Shown piece by piece: positions 38,516 to 49,400 of a DNA stretch of 64,000 nucleotides (position 1 is the stretch's first letter; the number at the start of each line of letters is the position of its first letter). The stretch comes from Rotaria macrura. Its lineage: Eukaryota > Rotifera > Eurotatoria > Philodinida > Philodinidae. The stretch lies in assembly GCA_900239685.1 (NCBI GenBank), contig OENT01000059.1, positions 62,001 through 126,000 of the forward strand, in the 5' to 3' direction. The notes beneath the pieces are model-generated. The model did no database searches. It saw only the letters and a program-made list of their open reading frames with translations, and was not told where the DNA came from. A program made the translations under genes and the position numbers.

Positions 38516-39926
38516 ATCCGCATGAAGATTTGAGGAATTTCCAATGGTTTTTGCAGTTGGAGTCTTTGGTCTAACAGCACGATAGTACATATTAGGGTTA
38601 TTGTAAACCTATCGCCCGAGTTTTTTAAATCAACAAATTTAGTGTCAAACGACGTGCCGTAATGAGGTCTATGTCTGATAAAAAATTCATTCTAGCATCT
38701 CACGTACAGCGTGAAAAAAGTCTGAAACACGATCATTTCTCAAAAATTCACTTATCGAATGTTTGTTGGCTTTTGAGTTGTGGCTTATACTTTATCGCAT
38801 ATATTGGTGACTCACTTGGTACAAACTTGTAGAAAATTCAATTCTCTTGCAAACGAGACGTTTTTGAGCTCCAGAAATCTTTTGATTCCTGAGATATCAT
38901 CAAAATACTGAGAATACCTGAAAAATAGCAATTTTTAGGGCTAAAACTGACCCTTTCAACTGTTTTTACCTCCCGTTTCTCAACGGTAAAACCAATCGAT
39001 CTAATATTTTGGATTTAGCTATGGTTTGACTGTAACTATAATTTGAAAATAAAAAATCGAAAAAAAAAGTTCTCCGGCGACCTTCCATAGAGGTTGGAGT
39101 CTCCTCTCATGGACCGTCTCTTAAGGTTAAAAGAAGTTACTCTAATATTTATCAGTCTGCCAGTCCTCGTAAATCATATGCACAAATATTTATAATAATC
39201 ATTGATAGTTCATCGATTCATTATCCCGATGAGTCACCTTCTTCTATCAGCTGTATGAGCAGTGCTTTCACAGATATTATCAATAGCGTGTCGCCTAACT
39301 CTCGTCTTCTTTTTCTTTTTAATTATCTCGTAATGAAGAGAAGACAAATTTAGTTGAACATCCTCATTTTTGGACGCTATTTCCGGGCTAAGGTATAGAA
39401 TCAATTTGAGAAGAGATTTAACCTGTTCGATCTCAATACTTGGATCTCACGTTAACACGACTATTTTCTCATTTTTGGTTCTCGAGATCATCGCGACACA
39501 AAATGACAAAAAATATCAGTAGGTTTATTGTCGAAGGAAAAGACCGTAACCGAAACTGGGTGCGAAGCACTTTATATCGCGTAAGAAACTTTATTAGTCC
39601 TATAGAAAGATTTGATACTTAATTGGAAAGATGTCATCAGTAGTACATCGGTGATAATTATTTTTGCTAGGGATAATTAATCGATGCTTCAATCAGCACC
39701 AACCATCAATCTGTTTGGACCGATTTAATGAAAATAGAATCCGGAGATTACTAGTATTATCCGTATTTTACTTCATGCGAACTAAAAGTGATAGGGGAAA
39801 TCGGAGAAAATTTGGTAGATATTCGGATATCAATAATTCCTATGATGTAGATCGAACATCAGACGATGTGTCGTTCTCGCTATCATCGCGTCACAAAGCA
39901 CGGATCTTGGATGCGTACGTCTAGTT

Positions 39927-40050
39927 AAAAAGAAAAAAAAACTCGCGTAGGACTACATAAATACTATGCTTCGGATCGCGTTAAAAATTTTGCCGACGAT
40001 CGCTATACAGTGCTTCGCGCCGTAAAAAGAAACTCGCGCACGACTACATT
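39927..40050 (+). repeat. Two direct copies of a ~30-bp unit
   Basis: AAAACTCGCGTAGGACTACAT (39939-39959 region) recurs with few changes as AAACTCGCGCACGACTACAT (40031-40050 region), both preceded by A-rich sequence with AAGAAA. The second copy abuts the inverted-repeat element at 40051. Confidence 0.6.
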
Positions 40051-40312
40051 ACACTCTAAAAGATTAAGACACTTAAGTAAGAAATTTCAACTGTCTATTT
40101 CCTTTATTTTTGCTTACGCGTCTAATATCGGTTACCCGTTGACACGTGGCGCGTCTTATTGAGACATATCGTACAACTAAAAATAAGACGCATCACCTGT
40201 CTCAGGGATACGCGTCAAGTGTCAACGGATAACCGATTTTAGACGCGTAAGCAAAAGTAAAGAAAAATAGATAGTTGAAATGTCTTGTAAGACACATGGC
40301 ATTTTTTAGTGT
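40051..40312. mobile_element. 262-bp inverted-repeat (MITE/foldback) element
   Basis: Left and right halves are long imperfect reverse complements. Left words TTTCAACTGTCTATTT, TTTTTGCTTACGCGTCTAA, CGGTTACCCGTTGACAC and TTGAGACA each reappear inverted on the right, in mirrored order. Arms are about 115-120 nt, starting ACACT and ending AGTGT, with a spacer of about 25-30 nt. A smaller perfect pair GCGTCTTATT / AATAAGACGC sits in the centre. There is no coding capacity and I see no clear target-site duplication. This is the structure expected of a MITE or foldback element; the superfamily is unknown. Confidence 0.75.
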
Positions 40313-40403
40313 TCGGTTTGTTTTTTGCTGCCATTCTTTCCAAAATCTAACCTCTACTTCTGATCCATATATGAGTCCAAGATATGACTGAAATACAGCA
40401 ATA

Positions 40404-40634
40404 ACCCAGTGGCCGGATGCTAGGCGGTTACGTTACGGCATCATAACGGTCTTTATACGGTGGTCGTATAATGCACGTTTACGGAGCAGCTTAAGCGAAC
40501 ACCGTATATGGCGCCGTGTTGTATCGTAATCTAGCCATAACACGGGCGTTGTATACAACCACCGTATCCAGGCCTAAAAATACACTATTTTAGCCGAATA
40601 CGGTCATGTACGTACCGTGTTGTTCTATCTGGGT
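40404..40634. repeat. CpG-word island D with ACCCAG...CTGGGT ends
   Basis: A 231-bp block beginning ACCCAG at 40404-40409 and ending CTGGGT at 40629-40634, an exact 6-bp terminal inverted repeat. Inside are ATACGG twice, CCGTAT twice, several ACGG and CCGTG words and the palindrome GTTGTATACAAC. No open reading frame. It resembles a small non-autonomous element with subterminal word repeats. No target-site duplication was found. Confidence 0.55.
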
Positions 40635-40872
40635 CGTTTTGCTTTCTAGAATTATTTTATATTTGACTTTCAAATGTTTTTTTTCCTATTTATTCGAGAA
40701 TTCTATTTAAACATTGATTTATCACTTGATGAGATAACAGAGTTACCAAAATTTACAAGTTTATTCATTAACTGAAACACAGTTCTAGTTAAGCTAATTA
40801 ACAATAAAAAACATAACACTGTTATAATAATTCACACTACATTCGTTACGAAATGTCTGAGAATAAATTGTC

Positions 40873-41245
40873 CGTGACGACCCAGGTGAATAAATCCCAT
40901 ACCGAATCCGATCGGATTCTACGATCCGATGAAATCTTATGGGAATCCGGGTTGTGGAAACAGTAACGGATCCGACGGAAGAAACCTATTTTCTTATTTG
41001 AGTACGAATTAGCATCTAAACCCAACAGTAGAGGCCTGTCTGATCACACGATGAAATCCAATCGGATTCCGATAGTAGGATTCGATAAAATCCAACACTA
41101 GGGATCCGAATCAGGAATCGCAACCAGGAATCCGATGGGATTTCGTCGGATAAGAGAAACTCCGATAGAAACATGATCGGATGCCTGTCGGATCCAATGG
41201 TCGGAATGATTCTCCTGGGGAATTGTCCGGCGACGTATTCCCCTA
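40873..41245. repeat. CpG-word island C (five ATCCGA + five TCGGAT)
   Basis: Within about 320 bp there are five ATCCGA and five TCGGAT words, including the palindromic join ATCCGATCGGAT near 40916. Relatives such as GGATCC and TTCCGAT also occur. The surroundings are AT-rich with almost no CpG. The open frames at 41016-41249 and 41098-41310 are by-products. Same architecture as islands A and B but a different core word. Confidence 0.65.
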
Positions 41246-42891
41246 GCACTAAAATGTTTATGTTGAATGATGTGACCTTGCAATGAATCTATTTTTTCTG
41301 ATTCATTCATCCATAATGCAACCTTGATGTGTAATATGAATAAATTTGAAATACATCTACACAGAAATAGAATTCTATTTTTATTCGAGCAAATATCGAT
41401 TTCTACTAGATGTCTGTTTCAACCATCAATGTTCTTTAGAATATCGACACGTTTTGTTCCATTAAAGAATATATAAGTCGAGTTCATGAGACAATTTTCA
41501 AGTGAAAGCAATTTAGTCTATTCATACATACTTCTTGTTAACCTTCTCGATTGTAAAGATACAAATCTGAAGTTAATTGAATGCTTCTAATCGCTTACGT
41601 TCCGACATTATTTTATTCTCATTCTCAAGGTGATCATACAATTTTTGAAAAATAAAATCGAGCACTTTGATTTGCGTCTTATTTTACAATATCAGTTGAC
41701 AACTTTTTATATTACAAATTGAGTTAAGCTGTGATTTCTAATAGGTTTATTCGAACTGATAGATAAACTTCTACCATTATCATTAAAGTCAAAGAAATAA
41801 AACAAAATCGTTCGAGGGATATTAAAAAATAATAATCGATTTCTCACAAATATCTAGTTCGACGTCATTTCATCTTTCCAATATGAGTACAAGTACAAGA
41901 ACCATGCCACTTGTATCCATAATATTCTTGTTGATTAGTCATGAAATTTTACTTTGATCGATGACTTGGTTCTGTAAATAGAATAGTGATGAGCAGTGTA
42001 TATAAATGTGTCTTTTAACTGAGAAAACAGTTTGAAAAAATAATGAATGCATTCGTATGTATTCTTTCATGGGTTACTCTTATACAGACAGAAGCATATG
42101 ACTAAATAACCTAATGCAAATCTGAATTCAGGTGAATGACTATGAAGTGTTTGAATAATAACTTGAAAAAGTTGACTACTTGATTCTATAAGAATATTTT
42201 CATCTGCTATACTTCATCCAGTAGTAACGAGATGCATCTTACTTTTTCAATCAGAAGAAACTTTTAGTAGGCAAAAAAAATCAATAATATTCCAATGAAA
42301 AAATCTCTCAAATCATGATTAAATATTGATCGTGTTTGGACAAATTTTTAATTACAGAGTCCATCGTTTCTATTTGAAATCATTCGTAGTCTTGATTCGT
42401 AATACCAATTGAAGAATTTTCTTTTAATCAATATAGATAGGAATTTTTTTTACCAGATAAAAAATCGTCCTTTTGCAATCATCAGAATAAAAAAGTAAAT
42501 AAATGATAAGAATTCTTTTTACTCTAGCTACCTTCTTGTTTATCAATCGATCGATCGATCAATTCATTCATTTATTATTCATTATATTTGGCTTCATTAG
42601 AGGTTTTTGAATAATTATTAGAGAAGTAATCACAGAAGTTGATGAAAAATAAATTCAGTTTCGATTATCTTGCTGTTAAGTAATCTTTTAAAAAAGTGTA
42701 TACTTCTGTAAACGAGCAAACTAATGTATATTTTTAAGCTTCCATCATATTGCATAATCAAAATATTTGACGACCCCATCACTAAAGGATGTCGTTTGTC
42801 GAAAAAAAATGCTCAAGGTATTATGAATTCACATAAGAGAGAAAATAAAACTCGTCGTATTTATGTTTATTTATTAAAAATATGTTTGTTT
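41246..42891. other. AT-rich intergenic stretch
   Basis: No gene recognised. A short (ATCG)n run lies at about 42546-42560. An AATAAA on the minus strand at 42866-42871 probably serves the gene ending at 42892. Confidence 0.45.
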
Positions 42892-43180
42892 TTACATGTA
42901 TTTTGAAACAAGACTATCCATACTATTCGTATGAAGTTTTTCAAATGCAGTAACTGCTCGTGGAGGTGGCACAACGTTCAGACCGAAATTTGCTCCAGTA
43001 TAATGCTCACGTGATGTTGTTGCAGCTGTTTGTGGTCGCTCGAATGTTCTGATCGTGGTTCTGATCGTATCTATTGGTGGATTATGAAACGTTTTTTGTG
43101 GTGATTGATCGAAGCCGATCGATGTGAGACGAGGTCCAGCACTTTGTGCACGTTTTCGGATTGTTACATCATTATTGTTA

Positions 43181-43224
<44 letters not shown>

Positions 43225-44178
43225 TGGTACAGACTTAGGTTGCAATGAAATCGGTACGACGATATTAATCATTTTATCATTTGATATAGGAAGTTTTTTA
43301 TCATCATGCACTTGATTCCATACCAGGCATGATGCAACACTTGTACTACGTTGATTTCGTTGTTGCTCCAAAAGACGTGTGCGTGTTGTTAAAAATCTTT
43401 CAAATGTTTCGCGACGAATCTGTTTCGATTGTTCACGATCAGGCTGACCGTGTCTAAAAGTAGTCGAATAAACACTTATCTCCGGTGTAGATGGTGTTGT
43501 GATATTTTCATTATTAGTATCAATTGATAGTGTCGATTGTACTTCAGATAGTATGTGTGATGCAGTGGAATCCCGATTATAATCATCAGCATAGGATGTA
43601 ATTTTAACATCATCAACGTATGTTTTACGATCGGTATTTTTTGGCACCCAACTAACGAATAATGGATCGAATTCTCCACGCATGTTAATTTCCGATTTTC
43701 GTTTACCGAAACCCTGTAGATAAAAAGTTTTAAACATTCTAGATCAAATTTAATACACATTTCTTTGTTTTTTTTTCTCATTTACCGTTTGGGTACCACG
43801 AACAAGTGGGTCACATTCAAATTTAAAACGATTATCATGTTGAGAAAATGCATGCGTAGTAGCTTCAGCCTAAATGCGAAGAAAAACATGATCTATTTAT
43901 AGTAAAGAGTTTTGTTTTACTTTTTGTCGGTCGACAAACTTTTTAGGGGGATTCGGTCGTGCTAGGTGACGAAAATAGTTGCATAGATCAGCGCGTGATC
44001 TAGCTCTAAAGTGTCCATAATAGCCACTTGGAAACTGACAATAAATGAATTCAATGAAAAATTTTAATTATAATATGATTGATATGCTCTGAGTCAGATT
44101 TCTTACCCATGAACCAACAACTCGTTGTGCATCGGTTGAAGTGGCTAGTTGTACTTGTCTTATTTGAACTTGACTCAT
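42892..44178 (-). CDS. Unrecognised protein with poly-Asn run, possibly axonemal, 4 exons, 363 aa
   Basis: Exons (minus): 44178-44107, 44034-43921, 43869-43786, 43713-42892; all introns are phase 0 and short. The N-terminal ~90 residues look conserved in character (GYYGHFRARSRADLCNYFRH, FKFECDPLVRGTQ, EFDPLFVSWVPKN). The rest is Ser/Thr/Asn/Arg-rich, with a run of about 18 Asn coded by AAT/AAC and repeated 'RPQTA' and 'RAQSAG' words. Such words are common in ciliary microtubule-associated proteins, so I suspect an axonemal role, but I cannot name the family. There is no signal peptide or membrane segment. An AATAAA follows about 20 nt after the stop. It is divergent from the LOXHD1-like gene, 2.3 kb away. 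Confidence 0.7.
43171..43224 (-). repeat. (AAT)n trinucleotide run coding poly-Asn
   Basis: Fifteen or more uninterrupted ATT/AAT units within the last exon of the 42892-44178 gene, flanked by less regular units. Likely polymorphic in length. Confidence 0.9.
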
Positions 44179-46443
44179 ATCCAGTAACTATCGTTTATGA
44201 TCAAACAGAAAATTAAACGCGGACCATTTGTTTGTAATCCGTACAAAATAATATGTGCCTTTCGTGTTTGTGTTGTTAACAGCGACACACGACGACAACG
44301 CCGTCGTAGAAAAAAGGAGTCGAATGAGAGAGAGAGGGAGAGAGGGAGAGAAAGACAAAGCAAAAAGAAAAGTTGTTGTGAACGACACTTTAAAAAAATG
44401 CTCTCCACTACATTATGATCACAACGACACTGTATTGCTTGCAAAATGAAGCAATATTACTAATTTTCTGTTTTATCTCATAGATTCAAAAGAAGAACAA
44501 GAGAAACAAGATCATTTCAGAAAAAGATTGGTCTAAAAATTTAATCGAAACTACCAAAGCTTCAGTATGCATGTATTCGTTCGATGATTGTGTAAAGATG
44601 ATAGTCATTGGTTTTGTTTTTACTACGAAATTTTCTTTTACATGATTGGAACAGAGAATAAAAAAAACAGATGAGAATCTTCATGAAATAAAAATCAACT
44701 ATTCATATAGAGCGTCAAAGTCGAGATTGAAAGAGATCGTCGCCGTTAATAACTATACGTGAGCAGTTCGTTTATATCTTAGATATTCTTTTTAATGGCA
44801 TATCAATAAAAAAGCGAACGATTTCTTATCTTTTCTCTTATTTTGCTTATCAAAAATAAACATTCAAAAAGAAAGAATCGAAGAAAGAATCTTCAACATT
44901 GTTCTTGCAAGATTATTAATTCTTCATACATACACATAATCTGTTATATTTCTCTAGCAACGCATTCATTACGATGCAAGTATGAAAATTATTCATCAAG
45001 GTTTGTTTTTATTTTTTCCGCTGCCTTAAGCACTAGAAAAAATTCAAATAGAAATTCAAGTAGAGAAAATTCCTTTCAATAAGAAAAGAAGAAAACAAAA
45101 ATGATTATTAACTTTCGAACAGGCATCCTCAGAATTCGTTTTCAGCACGTAATATAAATAGATAAAAGATTACGACATTTTTCGACAATGGAATAAAAAA
45201 TAAAACAAGATGGGAAAATTCCAATGTAAAAATGTGAACATATAATGTTACTGTGTGCCAGTTACAGGCCGTCATAGTGATCTTGAAGATTTAGAATTAT
45301 TTACTTTGTCATACTAAATAATCTATATTGAGTTAGTCTTAATCCGATATGATTGCCAAACACCTAGATTTTAGATATTATCACTGTCGAAAATGATTTT
45401 AGTTTTTAATTTCTAATATTTGTGCTGTGCAAGAAGTTTTTTCTAGTCGAATAACTGTTTGAATTCATTATAGCCATAAAAGAGAAAGAAAAAATGGCAT
45501 GTAATTCTTGTTTCATAATTTCGATAAAGTCATTATTTAGATTGGGTCAAATGTTTCTCATATTGATTTAATTGATATGAATTTACATTTTGTTTCCAGC
45601 TATTTCTTCAATATAATCTCTATTTCTTTTGTCTCTTTTGCTAATTCAATCAAGTAGTAAGTCAAAATGGAGCTTGTAGAAATTTATTCTTATTAAAAAT
45701 TTCAGATTTTGTATAAGGAAGAATTTTTAAAACAAGTTTTGATTGACTAGAAAACTATGTTACAACATTTTTGAATTCAGAAAGAGACGAATAAAAATGT
45801 AATACTTTTAACGATAATAGTTACAGTAAAAGGCAGTTGTATTCTTTTGCTTTAATCGACACATGTACATCAATGAATGTTTTAAGTGAATTCAATTTAC
45901 TTCTGATTATATAATCATGCAGAATTGAACAAAACAGAATAATTTAGCATACAAGTAAAATGATGAATTCTAATATGCTCAAATAATTGCAAATAAAACA
46001 AAACAAAAAATATTTGAAATGCAACTATTCGGCTGGATCGATCCAACTTTATAACAAGATTTTATCACGAGAGTATTTTATCGCATAGTTTTCAATTCAA
46101 AATACAATTGCAAAATATAATTCTTTAAACAGATTACTGATGCCATCTTTCGACAAGTTTTTCTTGTTCATAGTGATGATGAAAAGGTATATCCATCACA
46201 ATGAACACTGACAATGGTAACTCATTGACAACTATTGAAATTTGTTTTTTTTCTCTTTCGCTTTCTTTCTCTTATTTCCTGTAGGTTTTCTTCAACGTTT
46301 CAGTGTAGGTAATATGTTTACTGTAGGTGGTTTATTGAACGATAGCATGACAACTTTCAAAATTAATACGTAATTCCACTTGACCTAATATAACTTAAAC
46401 TTTCTCTTTTAGCTGATATATATATTTCATTCATCAGAAAATC
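44179..46443. other. Divergent spacer upstream of the LOXHD1-like gene
   Basis: 2.27 kb of AT-rich DNA between two divergent genes, holding both promoters. A GA-rich purine run (GAGAGAGGGA-type) lies at about 44325-44360 near the start of the minus-strand gene. Open frames such as 44175-44444 and 44843-45082 are not supported. Confidence 0.5.
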
Positions 46444-49400
46444 ATGGAGGTGTATACAAGCTCATATACGCCTCAAAAAATCATTGGCTATGGCTCGAAT
46501 TCAGTTGTTATCGCTCACAACAATCATAACCAACGTGATTGTTACACTCAGTATTATACAGCACCTACCCCGCCACCACCACCACCACCACAATCATCAT
46601 ATCCAAACACATCATACAGTTACCAATTGTTACCTGCTGTCATTGTACCATCCTCGATAATCAGCATACCGGTTCAACATAAAACAAAAGAACAGAAACA
46701 TGCACAAGGTGACTATCTTCAATATGCATTTTATTGTATGCTTTATTCTCTTGCTATTTCAGCCATTCGAGATCCCTTTATACTCGAACAACATCGAGCA
46801 AGTAAGCTCTTAGAAACATAGAACTATTCATGCTATGAAATTCTCTCGATTTAGGTCGAGGAGCGTCAGCTCATATTCGATCATATAATTCTCTTGATGA
46901 TCCACATATGCAAGACTTTTACGCACGAAAATTTGGTCGACGACCAAAAACATCTATGAAACGTTCATCTCGACCAGATTCTTTGTACAGAGTAACTGTT
47001 AAAACAGCAAATGTTAAAGATGCTGGAACAAATGCAAAAATATTCATCAGTATCATTGGAACAAAAGATAAAATTTGCCGAAAATTATTAACTCGTGAAA
47101 CAATGTTACGCGGTCAAACTCAAGTTTCATTATCGATGAATGGTCTCGATAAGCCTTATGATATTGATTTGTACAATATTGAATTTAAACGTGGAGCTAC
47201 AGATATAGTGTTTATTCGTTGCAGAGAACTTGGCATCATTCAGTATATTACTATTGAGGTAATGAAAAAAAAACTAAGCATGACATATTTTCGGTTTTTT
47301 TAGAAAAAAGAATCCTATTTCGAAACTTTCTTCTTTTAGAACACAGGTCTTTTATTAGAGCAAAGTTGGTTATGTGAATATGTTTTAATATCGAATGTTC
47401 GTACGGGCCGTTCATGGTTTTTCCCTTGTGGTAAATGGTTATCATTGTTTCCACCAGGTGATGGTTCATTATCTATAAAAATCTATCCTGGTGATCGACT
47501 GGACGATGATTCGAAAAAAGGGATTACACCAAAAGAAACTGGTAAAAGAAAAAAAACAATCTATCTTTGAAATTGAATACATTTCCCTTGAATTGTTCAA
47601 TTGTTTTTTTGTTTCCTAGAATACGAAATCATCGTTATTACTGGTGATAAACGAGGAGCTGGTACAGATAGTCAAGTTTATATAACATTATTTGGCGATG
47701 ATGGGAAAAGAACAGAAAAACTTCATTTAAAAAAATCATTAACTAACAAAAATCCATTCGAACGTAATCAAACAGATGAATTTCACGTAAAAGGTGATTA
47801 TGTTGGAGAATTGGTTAAACTTCGTATTGAACATGATAATACAGGTCGATTAGCTGGATGGTTTCTTGATCGTGTATGAAGATTATTGTTGTTTCTTTTT
47901 TTATTAGAATACTATAAAGAAATTTTGTTTCCATTCGATTAGATTGTTGTAACCGATTCGTTTCAACGAAAAGTAAAATATTATGCCAATTGTAAGAAAT
48001 GGTTGAGTATCGATGAAGGTGATGGACAAATATCTCGAGATCTTATATTGAAAAAAAATATAGATAATATAAAACAAAGTAAGAAAGTAGTACATGAACT
48101 TTAGGTTGCTTCTAAAGGAATTATTATTTTTGTTTTAGATAACAAATATAAAGTAACTGTATATACAGGAAACAAAAGAGGAGCGGGAACCGATGCCGAT
48201 GTATTTATTACTCTTTACGGTGATTTAGGTACTTCAGAGCATATTATGCTTGACGATAAGAAGAATAATTTTGAAGCTGGACAGTAAATATGACGATATT
48301 TGTATTCAGTATAATTTAAAGCTTTATTTCTGTATTATTTTTTTCTTAAATAGTAAAGATGAATTTACTGTTGAATGTCAGAATGTTGGCGAAATTAACA
48401 AGATTCTAATTGCTCATAATAACAAAGGAGTAGCACCGGGTTGGTTTTTGGATCGTATATTTATTGAAGATTTGAATGAAAATCGAATATATGAATTTCC
48501 ATGTCATAAATGGTTAGCAACAAATGAAGATGATGGACAAATAGCTCGGTATCTTTATCCAAAAACAGCCAATCGTGATGATACAATTCCAACAGGAGGT
48601 AATTAAACTTTAAAAACGAATTCTATCATGAACTGTTTTTTATTTTATTTTCCTATTAAAATAATTATATTTAAAGATAAGGGTGAGTCAAAGAGATACA
48701 TAAATATATTTGTCCATGGGTGTATGCTTTCGTTGCTGTCGTCATTCTTATTGTTCTACTAAATCTTACGTTTAACATTAATCTTACAGTTGTGTTGATT
48801 TTTGTTTAGGAATTCCTTATAATATATCAGTATTTACGGGTGACAAAACAAATGCTGGCACTGATGCGAAAGTTTATATTGCTATGCATAATGCTGAAGA
48901 ATCATCAAGTCGAATATTTTTAAGCGACGGAGAATTTGAACGTAAATCTGTCGATACGTTTACGGTCGATGGTCCAGAAAACCTAAGTCCGTTGACAGAA
49001 TTGGATATTGGACATGATAATACTGGCTTAGGACCTGGGTGGTATCTTGATAAGGTTCGTTACAACAAATTCGTGATAATATCAATACGTTGATATTTAA
49101 ACAATGAAATCAAACTAACCCAAGATGATTGAAAAAATACCTCTTATGTTTATTAGCTGCTAAAAATAGACGAAAATAGACATGATTGAATAACCAACTT
49201 TACTAGTATATTGATTGTTGATAGATATTCTCGAATATTATATAAAGGAATAACTTTCATATTTGCATCGATTATTTTAGACAATCTTTTCTTTTGTTTC
49301 TCTTTCAGAATCAACTTGAATCTTTCGAATAGCGACATTCATCAACATAACTTTTCGTGCTACTATTTAAAAACAAAAATCTAAATTAATTAGGCTGACT

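Larger units (their letters stand above)
37740..40050. other. Repeat-like non-coding stretch
   Basis: No gene. A perfect interrupted palindrome (CATTTCGAAA tt TTTCGAAATG) lies at 38494-38515. The segment 38330-39120 has motifs such as GGTGGAATGACCCTATA near 38380 that resemble transposon-flanking sequence in invertebrates. Two direct copies of an ACTCGCG-GACTACAT unit lie at 39927-39960 and 40022-40050. Confidence 0.4.
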
